64,000 bases of DNA from Rhizobium sp. 16-488-2b (GTDB lineage Bacteria; Pseudomonadota; Alphaproteobacteria; Rhizobiales; Rhizobiaceae). Positions within the stretch are counted from its first letter, which is position 1; each line of letters begins with the position of its first letter. The DNA lies in assembly GCF_017741815.1 (NCBI RefSeq), contig NZ_JAGHMF010000034.1:248001-312000 (forward strand), read 5' to 3'. Below, piece by piece: positions 9,044 to 16,830 of this stretch. The translations under genes and the position numbers were made by a program. A model generated the notes under the pieces. That model saw only the letters and a list, made by a program, of their open reading frames with translations. It was not told the DNA's origin and made no database searches.

Positions 9044-9876
9044 TCCGCTCGCTCCCGCTGCTTCTTCGGCGCTGCCTGCGGATAGACCTCCTCCACGACG
9101 TCGTCGAGGAAGTAGGCGGTCATCCCAGGTACCGCGACCAGTTCGGTGGTGACGTCGTCGCCAAGCTCGTGCACGGCTGCACCCACGAGGCGTTCGCCAG
9201 GCATTTCGCGCTCCATCGTGTCGAGGATGAAGGCTGTCGGCGGCGCCCAGACGACGGAGGTCTGGCCGAATTCGCCCTTCCACGTCCAGTGCAGGTGGCC
9301 GCTGCCGAAGAGCGCGACGTCGTGGGCGGCGATTAGGTCGTAGAGCTTGCGGCGCTGTGTCGGGCGCACGCTCCAGTAACCGGTGTCACCTTCATTGGCG
9401 TCGTCCACGAACAGCGGCTTGTGCGCGAAGATCGCCACACGGCGGTCGCCGCGTTCGGCGAGCGTCTTCTGCAGCCAGTCGAACTGCGCCTGCTCTTCCG
9501 CGTCCTCAAAGCCCATCAGCAGGCTGTTGAGCCCGATGATGCGCCACTCGCCGATGTCCTTGACCCAGTAGTCGGGGCCGACGAGATTGCGCCAACGCGC
9601 CAGACGCTCCGGATTGGCCGGCTGAGCGGAGCCCGGGAGGTGGCCGACATCGTGGTTGCCGGGAACGATCAGCATGGGGATCGACACCTGGCGCATCAGA
9701 TCCATGGAGAAGACCAGATCTTCGTCCTTGTCTGCGCCGTCAACGCTGAGATCGCCGGTGTGGACGACGAGGTCAGCGCCGGTTTCCTCGATCCAGCGGA
9801 CCAAGGGCGCCCAGTTGCCGTTGAAATGCGGCTTGTTGGGGCTCAGATGTGTATCGGTGATATGGATGATCTTCAC
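9040..9876 (-). CDS. Calcineurin-like metallophosphoesterase (CpdA/Icc or glycerophosphodiesterase type)
   Basis: Dinuclear-metal phosphoesterase. The full motif set is visible: DTH at 8-10, GD at 41-42, GNHD at 73-76, a later FAHKP and the final GSGHLHW. The GTG at 9876 is chosen because GGAGAA lies upstream and MKIIHITDTHLS is the standard first strand; an upstream ATG would add 34 atypical residues. No signal peptide is seen, so it probably acts in the cytoplasm. As first gene of the importer operon it may hydrolyse the imported phosphodiester. A cAMP phosphodiesterase role (CpdA) is an alternative, since the family cannot be split on motifs alone. Confidence 0.85.
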   Translation of the reverse strand: MKIIHITDTHLSPNKPHFNGNWAPLVRWIEETGADLVVHTGDLSVDGADKDEDLVFSMDLMRQVSIPMLIVPGNHDVGHLPGSAQPANPERLARWRNLVGPDYWVKDIGEWRIIGLNSLLMGFEDAEEQAQFDWLQKTLAERGDRRVAIFAHKPLFVDDANEGDTGYWSVRPTQRRKLYDLIAAHDVALFGSGHLHWTWKGEFGQTSVVWAPPTAFILDTMEREMPGERLVGAAVHELGDDVTTELVAVPGMTAYFLDDVVEEVYPQAAPKKQRERAE

Positions 9877-9991
9877 GGCGCTTCTCCGGTTCCAAGCCGC
9901 CGGCCAACTCAGGCCAGCGACGTCTTCCGGCGCCTCTTTAGAGCGATCATGTGTCGTGGGCGTAACACGGCTTTCCAACCGCGTTTCATTT

Positions 9992-10009
9992 TCGTCATCG
10001 AATTGTCAC
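9992..10009 (+). promoter_or_regulatory. Candidate PhoB box 1
   Basis: Two 7-bp units, TCGTCAT and TTGTCAC, are separated by 4 bases (11-bp period). The known consensus is CTGTCAT-N4-CTGTCAT; each unit has two mismatches but keeps the GTCA core. The match is moderate and was found by eye. Confidence 0.35.
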
Positions 10010-10102
10010 CGCGCATCCGGGCCGCTTGTTAGTGCCTGAGATCAGGGCCAAAACCGCGCAAGGATCATCCATTCGATGCAGTGGATCGCGAGAAGGCGGC
10101 AA

Positions 10103-10120
10103 CCGTCATCTAACTGTAAA
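10103..10120 (+). promoter_or_regulatory. Candidate PhoB box 2
   Basis: CCGTCAT and CTGTAAA are separated by CTAA, 58 bases before the ATPase start at 10178. The first unit has one mismatch to CTGTCAT and the second has two. The spacing equals the 11-bp PhoB repeat. Confidence 0.4.
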
Positions 10121-10149
10121 GGAAACATTCTAACTAGCTCCTGGGCATA

Positions 10150-10165
10150 TTGCACAGCTGTGCAA
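10150..10165. promoter_or_regulatory. Perfect 16-bp palindrome, candidate operator
   Basis: TTGCACAGCTGTGCAA is fully self-complementary. It ends immediately before the GGAG ribosome site of the ATPase gene at 10178. A repressor bound here would block transcription or early elongation. The regulator is unknown; the LacI protein at 3778-4770 is one candidate. Confidence 0.5.
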
Positions 10166-10177
10166 CGGAGTTGAAAG

Positions 10178-11308
10178 ATGAGCCAAGGCGCGTTTCTGGA
10201 ATTGCGGTCGGTTGCCTGCAGATATGGCAACACGCAGGTTCTGGAGGACATAGACCTCAATATCGAGCGCGGGGAATTCGTCGCCTTGCTGGGGTCTTCC
10301 GGCTGCGGAAAGACGACACTGCTGCGCGTTCTGGCCGGCTTCGTGACGCCGTCCTCGGGATCGGTCTCCGTGCGCCATCGCGAGGTGACGCACCTGCCGC
10401 CGGACAAGCGCGGCATGGCGCTCGTCTTCCAGTCCTATGCGCTCTGGCCGCATATGACGGTGGCGCAGAACATCGGCTACGGTTTGAAGCTGAAGAAGGT
10501 CCAGCGCAGCGAAATCGACAAGCGGGTCTCTGCCATGCAGTCCCTCCTGGGGCTGGATGGGCTGGGCGCACGCAAGCCGGCGGCCTTGTCCGGCGGCCAG
10601 CGGCAGCGCGTGGCGCTCGGCCGTGCGCTCGCGGTCGATCCGGAGATCCTGCTGCTTGACGAGCCGCTCTCCAATCTCGACGCCCGCATAAGGCTCAGCG
10701 TTCGCCACGAGCTCCGCGCGCTGCAGAAGCGCCTCGGTATCACCGCCGTTCACGTGACGCATGACCGCGAAGAAGCGATGGTGATGGCCGACAGGATCGT
10801 GATCCTCAATGCCGGCCGGATCGCCCAGCAGGGCACGCCTGAAGAGGTCTACAACCGGCCGGCCTCAGCCTTCGTCGCGGCCTTCATGGGCGCCGAGAAC
10901 GTGATCTCGCTGACCGGCGCGCCCGATGGCAACGACTTCGTTATCGCTGCGGGCCCAACGAATGCCGCCGGCCATGTCGCTCTGATGGGGCGAGACCTCG
11001 TGCAAGGCACAGTCGAGGCGCGCTTCCGGCCGGAAGCGGCGCAAATCCTCTCCGCCGAGACCGCTGTTGTCGGGTCGGGCGTTACGCTCGATGGCGAGAT
11101 CGCAGCCGTGAGCTATCCCGGCGGCCATTGGCGCCATGCCGTTCGTGTCGGCGACCGCGAGATCATGGCCGACGCGACGCGTGCATTCGAGCCAGGCGAG
11201 CGCGTCCGCGTTCATGTGCCTGCTGACGCCCTGTTTCTCTTCAATTCGCCGAGCACCGAGCCGGCAAACGCCATTTCCCGGGCTTCGCCCGGGAAAGTCC
11301 ACGCCTGA
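10178..11308 (+). CDS. ABC importer ATPase, Fe3+/spermidine-putrescine/2-aminoethylphosphonate type
   Basis: First gene of a four-gene importer operon. Walker A GSSGCGKTT is near residue 41, the signature LSGGQRQRVALGRALAVDP near 137, Walker B ILLLDEPLSNLDA follows, then VHVTHDREEAM (H-switch), and a C-terminal TOBE domain from about 270. 376 aa is normal. The ribosome site CGGAG lies 7 bases before the ATG. The family transports iron, polyamines, phosphonates or small organics. The nearby PhoB-like boxes favour a phosphorus compound, but this is inference. Confidence 0.88.
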   Translation: MSQGAFLELRSVACRYGNTQVLEDIDLNIERGEFVALLGSSGCGKTTLLRVLAGFVTPSSGSVSVRHREVTHLPPDKRGMALVFQSYALWPHMTVAQNIGYGLKLKKVQRSEIDKRVSAMQSLLGLDGLGARKPAALSGGQRQRVALGRALAVDPEILLLDEPLSNLDARIRLSVRHELRALQKRLGITAVHVTHDREEAMVMADRIVILNAGRIAQQGTPEEVYNRPASAFVAAFMGAENVISLTGAPDGNDFVIAAGPTNAAGHVALMGRDLVQGTVEARFRPEAAQILSAETAVVGSGVTLDGEIAAVSYPGGHWRHAVRVGDREIMADATRAFEPGERVRVHVPADALFLFNSPSTEPANAISRASPGKVHA

Positions 11309-11362
11309 CCTTTTGATGCCTGACTTTCAGAACCTCACATTTTCATAACAAGGAGAAGCCTG

Positions 11363-12496
11363 ATGCAGAGATTGACGTATGCCGCTATCGCCATTGCTCT
11401 CGCGACGTTGCCGGTAAAGGCCGAAGAGCTTACGGTTGCCACCGCCGGCGACCAGAACATGGTCGATTACATTAACCAGTATCTCGGGCCGTTGTTCGAG
11501 AAGGCCAATCCGGGCGACACGGTTCGCGCCGTCGGCACCGGCCCCGGCGATGCGGGCTCGCAGAAGATCCTCGAGCGTTTCGACGCGCAGGCAGCGGCCG
11601 ATAGCAAGGTCTGGGACGTCGACGTTGCCGTCGTGCACGAAAAGTTCGCCGGCCCCATGGTCCAGAAGGGTTACCTCGAGAAGTATCGCGGCAACATCGA
11701 TACCGGCAAGCTCGTGACCCGCGGCAACGCGAAGAACGCGCTCGGCTCTGATGTCGATGGCTTCGTCATGCCGATGTTCAACAGCCAGACGGCGATCGCC
11801 TATAACCCGGCGCTGGTTCCGAACCCGCCGAAGAGCTACGCGGAACTCGCCGAATGGGCAAAGGCCCACCCGAAGCAGTTCGGCTATAACGGCATCAAGG
11901 GCGGCGCTTCGGGCGTGTCCTTTGTCATGGGCTGGGTCTATGCCTTCGGCGGCGGCGATGCCAACAACCTGATGACGGGTCCGTTCAAGCAGGAAGAAAC
12001 CACGAAGTGGGACGGGGCCTTCAAGAGCCTGGCCGACTTCACCAAGAACGCCACGCTGACGCCTGGTAATGCCGGCACGCTCGACCTTCTCAGCCGTGGC
12101 GAAATCGCCATGGGCCCTGTCTGGGTCGACATGTTCTACAGCTGGCAGGCCAATGGCCAGCTGCCGCCGGAAATGAAGCTGGTGCTGCCGGCACCGGGTA
12201 TGCCCGGCCAGCCGATGCATTATGTCGTTCCCGAAAAGTCTGGTCACAAGGCGCTTGCCGAAAAGTTCATCGCGCTCGCCACCAGCCCGGAAGTTCAGGC
12301 CGAAGGCATCGTCAAGCGCTTCAACTGGTATCCGGGTATCGACGCCAACTTCGTCAAGCCGAAGCTCGACGACGCAACCTGGAACAAGCTCTTCGTCGAC
12401 ATCACGCCGGACGATCTCGCCAACAACGGCAAGCCTTTCCCGATCGCGCCTTACAATACCGCGATCCTCGAAGCCTACGAAAAGTCCGTAAAGTAA
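11363..12496 (+). CDS. ABC importer periplasmic solute-binding protein
   Basis: Family 1-type extracellular solute-binding protein of 377 aa. A signal peptide covers about residues 1-20 (ALATLPVKA, cleavage before EELTVATAG). The mature protein begins with the typical beta strand and the DQNMVDYINQYLGPLFEKA helix. Later parts have the usual family spacing (GRAKNALGS-like loop, PVWVDMFYSWQANGQLPPE). It follows the ATPase by 54 bp and precedes two permeases. It resembles YnjB-like and polyamine/phosphonate-type binders; the ligand cannot be read from the sequence. Confidence 0.87.
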   Translation: MQRLTYAAIAIALATLPVKAEELTVATAGDQNMVDYINQYLGPLFEKANPGDTVRAVGTGPGDAGSQKILERFDAQAAADSKVWDVDVAVVHEKFAGPMVQKGYLEKYRGNIDTGKLVTRGNAKNALGSDVDGFVMPMFNSQTAIAYNPALVPNPPKSYAELAEWAKAHPKQFGYNGIKGGASGVSFVMGWVYAFGGGDANNLMTGPFKQEETTKWDGAFKSLADFTKNATLTPGNAGTLDLLSRGEIAMGPVWVDMFYSWQANGQLPPEMKLVLPAPGMPGQPMHYVVPEKSGHKALAEKFIALATSPEVQAEGIVKRFNWYPGIDANFVKPKLDDATWNKLFVDITPDDLANNGKPFPIAPYNTAILEAYEKSVK

Positions 12497-12501
12497 GCAT
12501 G

Positions 12502-12613
12502 CGAACCGCCTTCTCTCCCGGGGGAAGGTGGTTCGATGGACTGGATGAGAGGTGGCACGCGGTGTCGCCGTCCTTTCGGCGGCGCCGGTCTTTGTCACCG
12601 CCTCCTCTCATCC
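12502..12613. repeat. Structured intergenic element with two palindromes (RIME-like)
   Basis: A 112-bp stretch between the binding-protein and permease genes holds two hairpins. The first pairs GAACCGCCTTC (12503-12513) with GAAGGTGGTTC (12524-12534), with one G-T pair. The second pairs GGATGAGAGG (12543-12552) perfectly with CCTCTCATCC (12604-12613) and encloses further GC-rich short stems. Size, position inside an operon and the CTCATCC-type ends recall Rhizobium intergenic mosaic elements (about 108 bp). No second copy was seen in this window. Confidence 0.45.
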
Positions 12614-12640
12614 GCCTCGCTCGCGTCTCAAGGTCGTAAC

Positions 12641-13465
12641 ATGTCGAAACGCCTACTTGGTCTCCTGCTTGTCCTGCCCGCGCTGGCGGTCATTGCAGCC
12701 CTGTTCATTCTTCCGCTGATCATGTCGGCGGTGGGCGCCTTCAGGGTGGAAGGCGGAGCGCTCGGCTTCGACAATTTCGTCAAGACCTTCGATCTCTATA
12801 CCAGCGATATCATCTTCACCGTTGTCATCGTCGGTCTCTCGACCGTGCTGATCGGCCTCGGCTCGATCGCGATCGGCGGCTATCTGACGCTCGGCGAACA
12901 TCCGCGTGCCGTTGCGATCCTGCGCTGGCTCTATCGCTGGCCGATGTTCATTCCGTTCATCGTCGTCGGCCAGATCCTGCGCACCTTCCTCTCGAAGAAC
13001 GGAATGATGAACAACACCGCCGTCAGCCTTGGCCTGATGACGCCGCTCGATGCCGTGAGTTTCCTCGACTGGCGCGGCATCGTCATCGCCTTCGTCTGGA
13101 AGCAGACGCCGTTCGTGGCATTGCTCGTCGCCGGTGCGATGGCGTCCATCAATCGCGACACCATCGAGGCCGCCCGCAATCTCGGCGCGTCGAAATTACG
13201 GCTGCTGTTCGAGATCATCGTGCCGCAGGTCGCCGTCACGCTCACTGTCGGCCTGATCCTTTCCTTCGTCACCATGATGTCGGTGCTTTCGGTTCCTTTG
13301 ATGATCAACGCGCAATCGCCGACCATGCTTACCGCCGATATCGCTTTCCGCGTCAACGCCTATGGCGACTACGGCGTCGCGAATGCGCTCGGGTTGGTCT
13401 CGCTGGTGCTGGCGTCATCCGTGGCCTGGATTTATCTCCGCCAAAGCCTGAAGGAGCGCGCGTGA
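12641..13465 (+). CDS. ABC transporter permease (first of pair)
   Basis: Inner-membrane permease of 274 aa with about six transmembrane segments, starting with LLGLLLVLPALAVIAALFIL. The EAA loop is near residue 180 (EAARNLGASKLRLLFEIIVP). The ATG at 12641 is chosen because it starts at a typical short cytoplasmic N-terminus; the longer open frame reads through the palindromic element and codes for unrelated basic sequence. The stop overlaps the next permease start. Confidence 0.88.
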   Translation: MSKRLLGLLLVLPALAVIAALFILPLIMSAVGAFRVEGGALGFDNFVKTFDLYTSDIIFTVVIVGLSTVLIGLGSIAIGGYLTLGEHPRAVAILRWLYRWPMFIPFIVVGQILRTFLSKNGMMNNTAVSLGLMTPLDAVSFLDWRGIVIAFVWKQTPFVALLVAGAMASINRDTIEAARNLGASKLRLLFEIIVPQVAVTLTVGLILSFVTMMSVLSVPLMINAQSPTMLTADIAFRVNAYGDYGVANALGLVSLVLASSVAWIYLRQSLKERA

Positions 13466-14298
13466 TGACGACGGGTTCTCGATCGCGAGCCTCTCTCGCC
13501 GCACTGTGGTGGGTGCCACGCGGCATCGTCTTCGGACTGATGGCCTTCTTCATCTTTGGCCCGCTCGCCAATCTGGTCTTATGGACGGTCGCGGAGAAAT
13601 GGTATTTTCCGCACAGCCTACCGCTGGAATACGGCTTCACCTCCTGGGTGAAGGTCTTCGCGCCGCGGGGCGGAGCGCTGGATTCGCTGCGCAACTCGCT
13701 CGTCGTCGCGGTCCTGACTGTCATCGTCTCGCTGCTGCTCGCCATTCCGGCGGGGTATGCGCTGGCCCGGCTGAAGCTGCCGCTGCGCAGCGCAATCCTG
13801 CTCGCCTTCCTCATCCCGCAGGCCTTCCCGAACCTCACGGTCTACGTGAATGTCGCGCGCATCTTCTACGAGATCGGCCTCAATGGCACGATCCCAGGCG
13901 TCGTCCTCGTGCATGTCTCGCATGGCCTCGTCTACGCGGTGTGGATCGCCACCGCGGCCTTTTCGGCGATTGATGCTGAACTGGAACAGGCAGCGCGCGT
14001 GACCGGGGCAGGGGCCTTGCGCACCTTCTTCGATATCACGCTGCCGCTCGCCGCTCCCGGCCTGATGGCAAGCGCGATCTTCGTCTTCCTGGAAAGCCTC
14101 GATGAGTTCACCGGCAGCTACTTCGTCGGCGCACCCGATGTGAACATGCTGCCGCTGCTGCTCTACACGACGGCGTCGGGCGGCAACTATCAGATCGCCT
14201 CGATCACGGCGCTGCTGCTGCTGATCCCATCGCTTGTCTTCATGCTGATCGTTGAGCGGTTCCTGAAGGCGGACGTGCTGTCGCGCGTCGGACACTGA
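13465..14298 (+). CDS. ABC transporter permease (second of pair)
   Basis: Inner-membrane permease of about 277 aa with six predicted transmembrane segments and an EAA loop near residue 180 (QAARVTGAGALRTFFDITLP). The start is set at the ATG that overlaps the previous stop by one base (TGATG), with AAGGAG 8 bases upstream; an adjacent GTG at 13462 is possible. It completes the importer with the ATPase at 10178 and binding protein at 11363. Confidence 0.88.
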   Translation: MTTGSRSRASLAALWWVPRGIVFGLMAFFIFGPLANLVLWTVAEKWYFPHSLPLEYGFTSWVKVFAPRGGALDSLRNSLVVAVLTVIVSLLLAIPAGYALARLKLPLRSAILLAFLIPQAFPNLTVYVNVARIFYEIGLNGTIPGVVLVHVSHGLVYAVWIATAAFSAIDAELEQAARVTGAGALRTFFDITLPLAAPGLMASAIFVFLESLDEFTGSYFVGAPDVNMLPLLLYTTASGGNYQIASITALLLLIPSLVFMLIVERFLKADVLSRVGH

Positions 14299-14320
14299 GG
14301 CTGCATTTTGGCGGCGATGG

Positions 14321-14743
14321 TCACGAGGTCGCCGGCGCGACCTTGTAGACGTCGTCTCCGACGAAGACGATGACATAGCCGCCACGCCCGGCTGCGTCCG
14401 TCGCCCATGCGGTTAGCTGGGTGGCGTATGACTCCTGGCGCCACGCTTGCGGGTGCTCGGGATCGACAAGCACCGTGAGCTGATCGCCCTGGCCATAGAC
14501 CATCATCTTCGCGACTGTCGGGTCCCATTCCGGACCGAGCTTAGGGTCTGTCATCCACGCGCAGAGAAAATCCCGGCAGAGATCCGGGCGATCGTCGTAG
14601 ATGCGGCAGCCTTGGTCCATGACGCAGTTCACGCACGGCTCATTCGCAGGCTTCGAGAGCTGATCGATCTCCGGCAGCCGACAGCACAAAGTGCAGGTGC
14701 CGCAGGAGCGGGGTTCCGTACCAGATGTTATGACTTCGATCAT
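14321..14743 (-). CDS. YkgJ-family cysteine-cluster protein
   Basis: Small protein (140 aa) of the YkgJ/zinc- or iron-chelating family. Cysteines are grouped as SCGTCTLCC near residues 13-20, CVNCVMDQGC near 38-48, and CRDFLC near 58-63, which fits a metal-binding cluster. The C-terminal half (DQLTVLVDPEHP, VIVFVGDDVYKV) looks like a small beta domain. The start at 14743 is chosen at the first ATG before the cysteine cluster; no strong ribosome site decides it. Convergent with the permease gene at 14298. Function of the family is not well defined. Confidence 0.75.
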   Translation of the reverse strand: MIEVITSGTEPRSCGTCTLCCRLPEIDQLSKPANEPCVNCVMDQGCRIYDDRPDLCRDFLCAWMTDPKLGPEWDPTVAKMMVYGQGDQLTVLVDPEHPQAWRQESYATQLTAWATDAAGRGGYVIVFVGDDVYKVAPATS

Positions 14744-14774
14744 CGCAGGCAACGAGTCCTCACATGTCCGCAAA

Positions 14775-15539
14775 TCACGTCCCACTCCCTTCAGGAGTAT
14801 CGCGCCTCGTCGCGATCGTGACCTGGGCGCCATAGGCCTCCCGCATCTCGCTTTCCTCGCCCGGCCGGCGATCGGCGGCGTGGTGGAGCAGCGTCGATGC
14901 GTATCCCGCAGCATGGGTCCCCTCGATCAGCGTCACGTCGGCATTGCCGGGATTATAGGATCGCTCGAACCAGTCGACCGGTTGCTGCAGGAAGTTCATT
15001 TCGAATGCCCGGTTCGTGACGCCGTGGCCGACGATGATGACGGCGTCGTCGCCATCGCGGGCGTCGTGCAGTGCCGTCTGGATAAAAAGGCGCATCCTCT
15101 GGGCGACATCGGCACGGCTCTCGCCATCCGGCGGCCGCGCGTAGAACTTTCCGCTGTTGTTGCGCAGCCGCGCCCATTTCTCGAACTCGTCGGGAAATTT
15201 TTGCCTCTGCTCCGCGTGGTCATAGATCTCGGTGAAGAGGCCGAAATCCTGCTCGCGCAACAGATAGTCTTCCCGGACCTTGCCTATGAGGTCAGGCGGC
15301 AGAACCTCGAGCAGCGCGTCCTTGGTCTGGCGCGTTCTCAAGAATGGCGAATACCAGATCTGCAGCTGTCTAACGTCGGCCAAGGTTCCGAGGTGGGAAG
15401 CTATCACCTCGGCGGCACCGATGGCCTGCCGGTGTCCCCATCTGGTCAGCGGGACATTGTGATCGCCGAACTGGCCGTAAGCCCGCTCATCAAGATTGCC
15501 GAGGGATTCGCCGTGGCGAAGGAGAAAGATGCGCATCAT
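14775..15539 (-). CDS. Histidine phosphatase family protein (phosphoglycerate mutase-like)
   Basis: Cytoplasmic phosphatase or mutase of the branch-1 histidine phosphatase superfamily. The catalytic RHGES motif is at residues 8-12 and the second histidine lies in IIVGHGVTNRAF near 165-175. The acidic residue region (DGESRAD) lies between them. The chain is 254 aa. The start is one of two adjacent ATG codons. The family includes many broad-specificity enzymes, so the substrate is unknown. It lies just downstream of SURF1 on the same strand, 86 bp away, with no obvious metabolic link to its neighbours. Confidence 0.85.
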   Translation of the reverse strand: MMRIFLLRHGESLGNLDERAYGQFGDHNVPLTRWGHRQAIGAAEVIASHLGTLADVRQLQIWYSPFLRTRQTKDALLEVLPPDLIGKVREDYLLREQDFGLFTEIYDHAEQRQKFPDEFEKWARLRNNSGKFYARPPDGESRADVAQRMRLFIQTALHDARDGDDAVIIVGHGVTNRAFEMNFLQQPVDWFERSYNPGNADVTLIEGTHAAGYASTLLHHAADRRPGEESEMREAYGAQVTIATRRDTPEGSGT

Positions 15540-15625
15540 GCGGCCCGGATTGTCCGAAATGGAATGGCGGTATCATGACGGGTACGGCCCCCCAGGGCAA
15601 CGCCGGGGTGCCGGGGCCCGACCCG

Positions 15626-16378
15626 TTATCGACGCCGGCGCAACTCGCTGCGCAGTACGAAAACCAAGAGGCCGGCCACCATGGCTGCCAGCGCGAACCA
15701 GGTCAGCGCATATTGGAGATGGTTGTTGGGGAAGCTGACCTGCGTCAGCCCGCCGACGGGAAAACCACCCGGATTGGCCGTAGCATCGGCATCGATGAAG
15801 TAAGGGGCGATATCAGTCACACCACGCTTGGCGGCCATCGCGTCCACGTCACGCGAATACCAGCGGTCGTTTGCCGGGTCGTTCGACTTGATGAAGGTAC
15901 CGCCCGGCTCGTTGAGGCGGAGCAAGCCGGTAATCTTGACGGGGACGGAGACCTGGCCGTCGAGGCGCGTATTCACATCGCGCTTGTCCGTCGGCACGAA
16001 GCCGCGGTTGATCATCACGGATGTGCCGTCGGCGAGCGTCAGGGGCGTGATCACCCAATAGCCGGCGCCAAGCGTCGTCGCCGCATAGACGAGGCTCTCC
16101 TTGTCGTTCTGCAAGGTACCTTCAGCCGTTACGCGGCGGTATTCGTCATTGTCTTTTGTGATGTTTCCCCAGTCAGCGCGGGTGGGGGCGGCCACCGCTT
16201 CGGCATGGATGCGCTGATCGACACGTGCGATCAGATCCAGTTTCCAGGCGCGGCGTTCGACCTGCCAGACACCGAGCGCGAAAACCGCGCAAATGACGAC
16301 GACGAGGAAGCCGCAGAAGATCGTGAGTGCGATCGCCGAACGACGTTTTGGAGCTTGTTCTGCAGGGGAGTTTGTCAA
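15626..16378 (-). CDS. SURF1-family oxidase assembly protein
   Basis: Assembly factor for haem-copper oxidases. There is one transmembrane segment near the N-terminus (AIALTIFCGFLVVVICAVFA) followed by GVWQVERRAWK, a SURF1 signature, and a second one at the C-terminus (LTWFALAAMVAGLLVFVL), with a periplasmic middle domain holding INRGFVP and GLLRLNEPGG. The TTG at 16378 is chosen because an ATG at 16420 sits beside a very stable hairpin; that ATG would add 14 basic residues, and neither start has a clear ribosome site. It follows cyoABCD on the same strand, which suits a role in building this oxidase. Confidence 0.85.
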   Translation of the reverse strand: MTNSPAEQAPKRRSAIALTIFCGFLVVVICAVFALGVWQVERRAWKLDLIARVDQRIHAEAVAAPTRADWGNITKDNDEYRRVTAEGTLQNDKESLVYAATTLGAGYWVITPLTLADGTSVMINRGFVPTDKRDVNTRLDGQVSVPVKITGLLRLNEPGGTFIKSNDPANDRWYSRDVDAMAAKRGVTDIAPYFIDADATANPGGFPVGGLTQVSFPNNHLQYALTWFALAAMVAGLLVFVLRSELRRRR

Positions 16379-16392
16379 GGTCTTAAACCGTA

Positions 16393-16416
16393 ACGGGCGG
16401 CGTTGCCGCCGCCCGT
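16393..16416 (-). terminator. Very stable hairpin between cyoD and SURF1
   Basis: Perfect 10-bp stem, ACGGGCGGCG / CGCCGCCCGT, with a GCAA tetraloop on the transcribed strand, lies 12 bases after the cyoD stop. The following sequence is only moderately T-rich (TTACGGTTTAAG). It may end or attenuate cyoABCD transcription and lower SURF1 expression. Confidence 0.6.
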
Positions 16417-16428
16417 CCATTGTGCCCG

Positions 16429-16830
16429 TCAGGGCATGTTTTTCATCATTTCCGGGTTCATCGGCATCATGTTCGTATTGAGATGATGCATGACCCAGAG
16501 CGAGCCGGAGAGTGCGATGACCACGAGCAGGATCGTGAAGATCAGCGCCAGCAGCGTCCAGCCACCCTCGGAGCGAGAGTTCATGTGCAGGAAGAAGATC
16601 ATGTGAACGACGATCTGGATCACGCCGAAAATCATGATCAAGGCAGCGGTGACAGCCTTGCTGTCGAAGACGCCGGCCATGACGAGCCAGAACGGAATGG
16701 CCGTCAGGATGACCGATAGGACGAAGCCGATCATGTAGCTCTTGAAGCTGCCGTGCGCTGCTTCATGCCCATGGCTGTGCCCATGATGGGCTTCGTGAGC
16801 ATCCTCGTGTGCGGGTGCGTGCGAACTCAT
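16429..16830 (-). CDS. cyoD: Cytochrome o ubiquinol oxidase subunit IV
   Basis: Small membrane subunit of the bo3-type quinol oxidase. 133 aa, with a histidine-rich cytoplasmic N-terminus (HEAHHGHSHGHEAAHG) and three transmembrane segments, the last near VALSGSLWVMHHLN, the family hallmark. The start at 16830 is set by GGGAG seven bases upstream and by a 4-bp overlap with the cyoC stop; the longer frame reads through cyoC. Terminal gene of the cyoABC-D block. Confidence 0.93.
   Translation of the reverse strand: MSSHAPAHEDAHEAHHGHSHGHEAAHGSFKSYMIGFVLSVILTAIPFWLVMAGVFDSKAVTAALIMIFGVIQIVVHMIFFLHMNSRSEGGWTLLALIFTILLVVIALSGSLWVMHHLNTNMMPMNPEMMKNMP

Larger units (their letters stand above)
9877..10177. 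promoter_or_regulatory. Divergent promoter region between two ABC-importer operons
   Basis: This 301-bp region separates the phosphoesterase-led minus operon from the plus operon starting at 10178. It contains two direct-repeat elements resembling PhoB boxes (9992-10009 and 10103-10120) and a perfect 16-bp palindrome close to the plus-strand start. This density of regulatory-looking sites suggests joint control of both importers. I could not place sigma-70 elements confidently. Confidence 0.55.

Noticed and set aside
9043..9283. N-terminal extension of the ABC ATPase gene to 9283
   Set aside because: Overlaps the phosphoesterase in another frame and encodes Arg-rich sequence; the ATPase fold begins at 9043.
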